DNA of 8,350 nucleotides from the NCBI GenBank assembly GCA_002413455.1, contig DHXA01000228.1, positions 12,316 through 20,665 on the forward strand, given 5' to 3'. The notes beneath the pieces were generated by a model. That model searched no databases and had not been told where the DNA came from. It was given only the letters and a program-made list of their open reading frames with translations. Made by a program: the position numbers and the translations under genes. Below, piece after piece: positions 7,239 through 8,350 of this stretch. Position 1 is the first letter of the stretch. Every line of letters begins with the position of its first letter. This DNA comes from Rhodanobacter sp. UBA5168. GTDB lineage: Bacteria; Pseudomonadota; Gammaproteobacteria; Xanthomonadales; Rhodanobacteraceae.

Positions 7239-8350
7239 ATGACCTCCGATAGTTCTCGCCGCTGGCAACTGTTCACCATCACGGCCGTCATCGTTTACCT
7301 GATCTGGCTGCTGGCGCCGGTGCTGATGCCGTTTGCGGTAGCCGCCATGCTGGCCTACCTGGGCGATCCGCTGGCCGACCGGCTGGAACGGCTCGGGCTG
7401 AACCGGACGTGGGCGGCCACGATCGTCTTCGTGGTCTTGCTGGTGGTGGTCTGCGGCGTGCTGCTGCTGCTTATTCCGCTGATTGCGCGTCAGGTCGAAA
7501 ACCTGATCGAGAACCTGCCGCGTTACGGCGAATGGGCGCAGAACGTGGCGTGGCCGTGGCTGCAGGCACGCCTGCACCTGGATCCGCATACGTTCGACAG
7601 CGACCGCCTGCTGGCCGCGATCAAGGCGCACATCGGTTCGATCGGCGGCGTCGCCACCGCGGTGCTGGGCAAGGTGTCGCGTTCGGGCCTGGGCATCGCG
7701 ATGTGGCTGACCAACCTGGTGCTGATCCCGGTGGTGGCGTTCTACCTGCTGCGCGACTGGGACCGGCTGGTGGCCACGATCGACCGCACACTGCCCCGCT
7801 CGGTCCAGCCGACCATCGCGCACCTGGCGCACGAGTCGGACAAGATCCTCGGCGCGTTCGTGCGCGGCCAGCTGCTGGTGATGCTGGCACTGGGCGTCTT
7901 CTATGGCGCCGGCCTGGGGCTGGTTGGCCTGTCGGTGGGGCTGCTGATCGGTCTGGTTGCGGGCCTGCTCAGTTTCGTGCCGTACCTGGGCTTCATCATC
8001 GGCTTCGTCGCCGCGATCATCGCTGCGCTGGTGCAGTACGGCGACTGGACCCACGTGCTGCTGGTCTGCGGGGTGTTCGTGATCGGCCAGCTGCTGGAAG
8101 GCTACGTGCTGGTGCCCAAGCTGGTCGGCGACAAGATCGGCCTGCATCCGGTCGCGGTGATCTTCGCAGTGCTGGCTGGCGGCTACTTGTTCGGCTTCCT
8201 CGGCGTGCTGTTGGCGCTTCCGGCTGCCTCGGTGATCATGGTGCTGCTGCGCTACCTGCTCGAACGCTACCGCATGAGCGAGTTGTACAACGAGCAGGGG
8301 CCGGACGATCCGGTGATCGCGGAAGTGGATGTCACCGTGCATCGCGATGG
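7239..8350 (+). CDS. perM: AI-2E family transporter (PerM/YdiK/TqsA type), 3' end missing
   Basis: An open frame begins at the ATG at 7239 and reaches the window edge without a stop, giving 370 codons; relatives are about 350-380 residues, so little is missing. Its protein is an integral inner-membrane member of the AI-2E/PerM (UPF0118) family. Two N-terminal hydrophobic segments (about 12-27 and 30-45) and a third (about 62-85) are followed by a polar amphipathic region rich in ENL, QAR and DP residues. A membrane segment with NLVLIPVVAFYLLRDWD follows. The C-terminal half carries the family signature QLLEGYVLVPKLVGDKIGLHP and a last pair of helices ending in LALPAASV. The family includes AI-2 exporters and Na+/H+ antiporters, so the substrate cannot be told from sequence. 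The 114-base gap from the DUF2066-type gene has no terminator and holds a CACGCGTG palindrome at 7174-7181. The symbol is by family, not demonstrated orthology. Confidence 0.88.
   Translation, partial: MTSDSSRRWQLFTITAVIVYLIWLLAPVLMPFAVAAMLAYLGDPLADRLERLGLNRTWAATIVFVVLLVVVCGVLLLLIPLIARQVENLIENLPRYGEWAQNVAWPWLQARLHLDPHTFDSDRLLAAIKAHIGSIGGVATAVLGKVSRSGLGIAMWLTNLVLIPVVAFYLLRDWDRLVATIDRTLPRSVQPTIAHLAHESDKILGAFVRGQLLVMLALGVFYGAGLGLVGLSVGLLIGLVAGLLSFVPYLGFIIGFVAAIIAALVQYGDWTHVLLVCGVFVIGQLLEGYVLVPKLVGDKIGLHPVAVIFAVLAGGYLFGFLGVLLALPAASVIMVLLRYLLERYRMSELYNEQGPDDPVIAEVDVTVHRD

Noticed and set aside
7173..8342. 389-residue minus-strand frame rich in His, Gln and Asp
   Set aside because: It is antisense to the PerM-type gene, and its low-complexity H/Q/D-rich composition is typical of the complement of Leu/Val-rich membrane codons.

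Overview
The window is high-GC chromosomal DNA, by eye about 65-70% G+C across the coding parts. Gene order and protein sequences point to a gammaproteobacterium of the Xanthomonadales/Lysobacterales type, plausibly Rhodanobacteraceae (Rhodanobacter, Dyella or Frateuria relatives). That placement is an inference from synteny and sequence feel, not from a search. Nine genes are supported, seven complete and two cut by the window edges. Nearly all are conserved housekeeping or envelope genes.

Left part (1-3404), cell envelope. kdsD and kdsC (Kdo synthesis for lipopolysaccharide; kdsC runs off the left edge) are read leftward. ibaG (BolA family) and murA (first committed step of peptidoglycan synthesis) are read rightward. 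The two units are divergent and share a 226-base spacer. That spacer holds a 10-bp direct repeat and a perfect 9-bp inverted repeat whose core has the ATTCCC-N8-GGGAAT form of a dRS3-type element. Just after murA sits a small gene for a zinc-ribbon plus TM2-domain membrane protein. It has about 50% G+C, clearly unlike its surroundings, and is the best candidate for acquired DNA here. A near-perfect 17-bp hairpin ends this rightward unit.

Middle part (3405-5980), purine synthesis, read leftward. The order of transcription is purM, purN, then a secreted DUF3108-type protein. Between purM and purN lies a 74-base repeat element with perfect 18-bp terminal arms and smaller nested hairpins, probably a dispersed REP-like element inside the operon message.

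Right part (5981-8350), read rightward and divergent from purM. It contains a signal-peptide protein of the DUF2066 type, then an AI-2E/PerM-family membrane protein that runs off the right edge. The purM / DUF2066 / PerM arrangement is familiar from Xanthomonadales and Pseudomonas, where hda often follows.

I see no CRISPR array, insertion sequence, tRNA, rRNA, toxin-antitoxin pair or defence cassette, and no convincing new multi-gene system. The points worth a second look are the low-GC TM2 gene, the two repeat elements, the shared envelope-gene spacer, and the in-frame arrangement of kdsD and kdsC.
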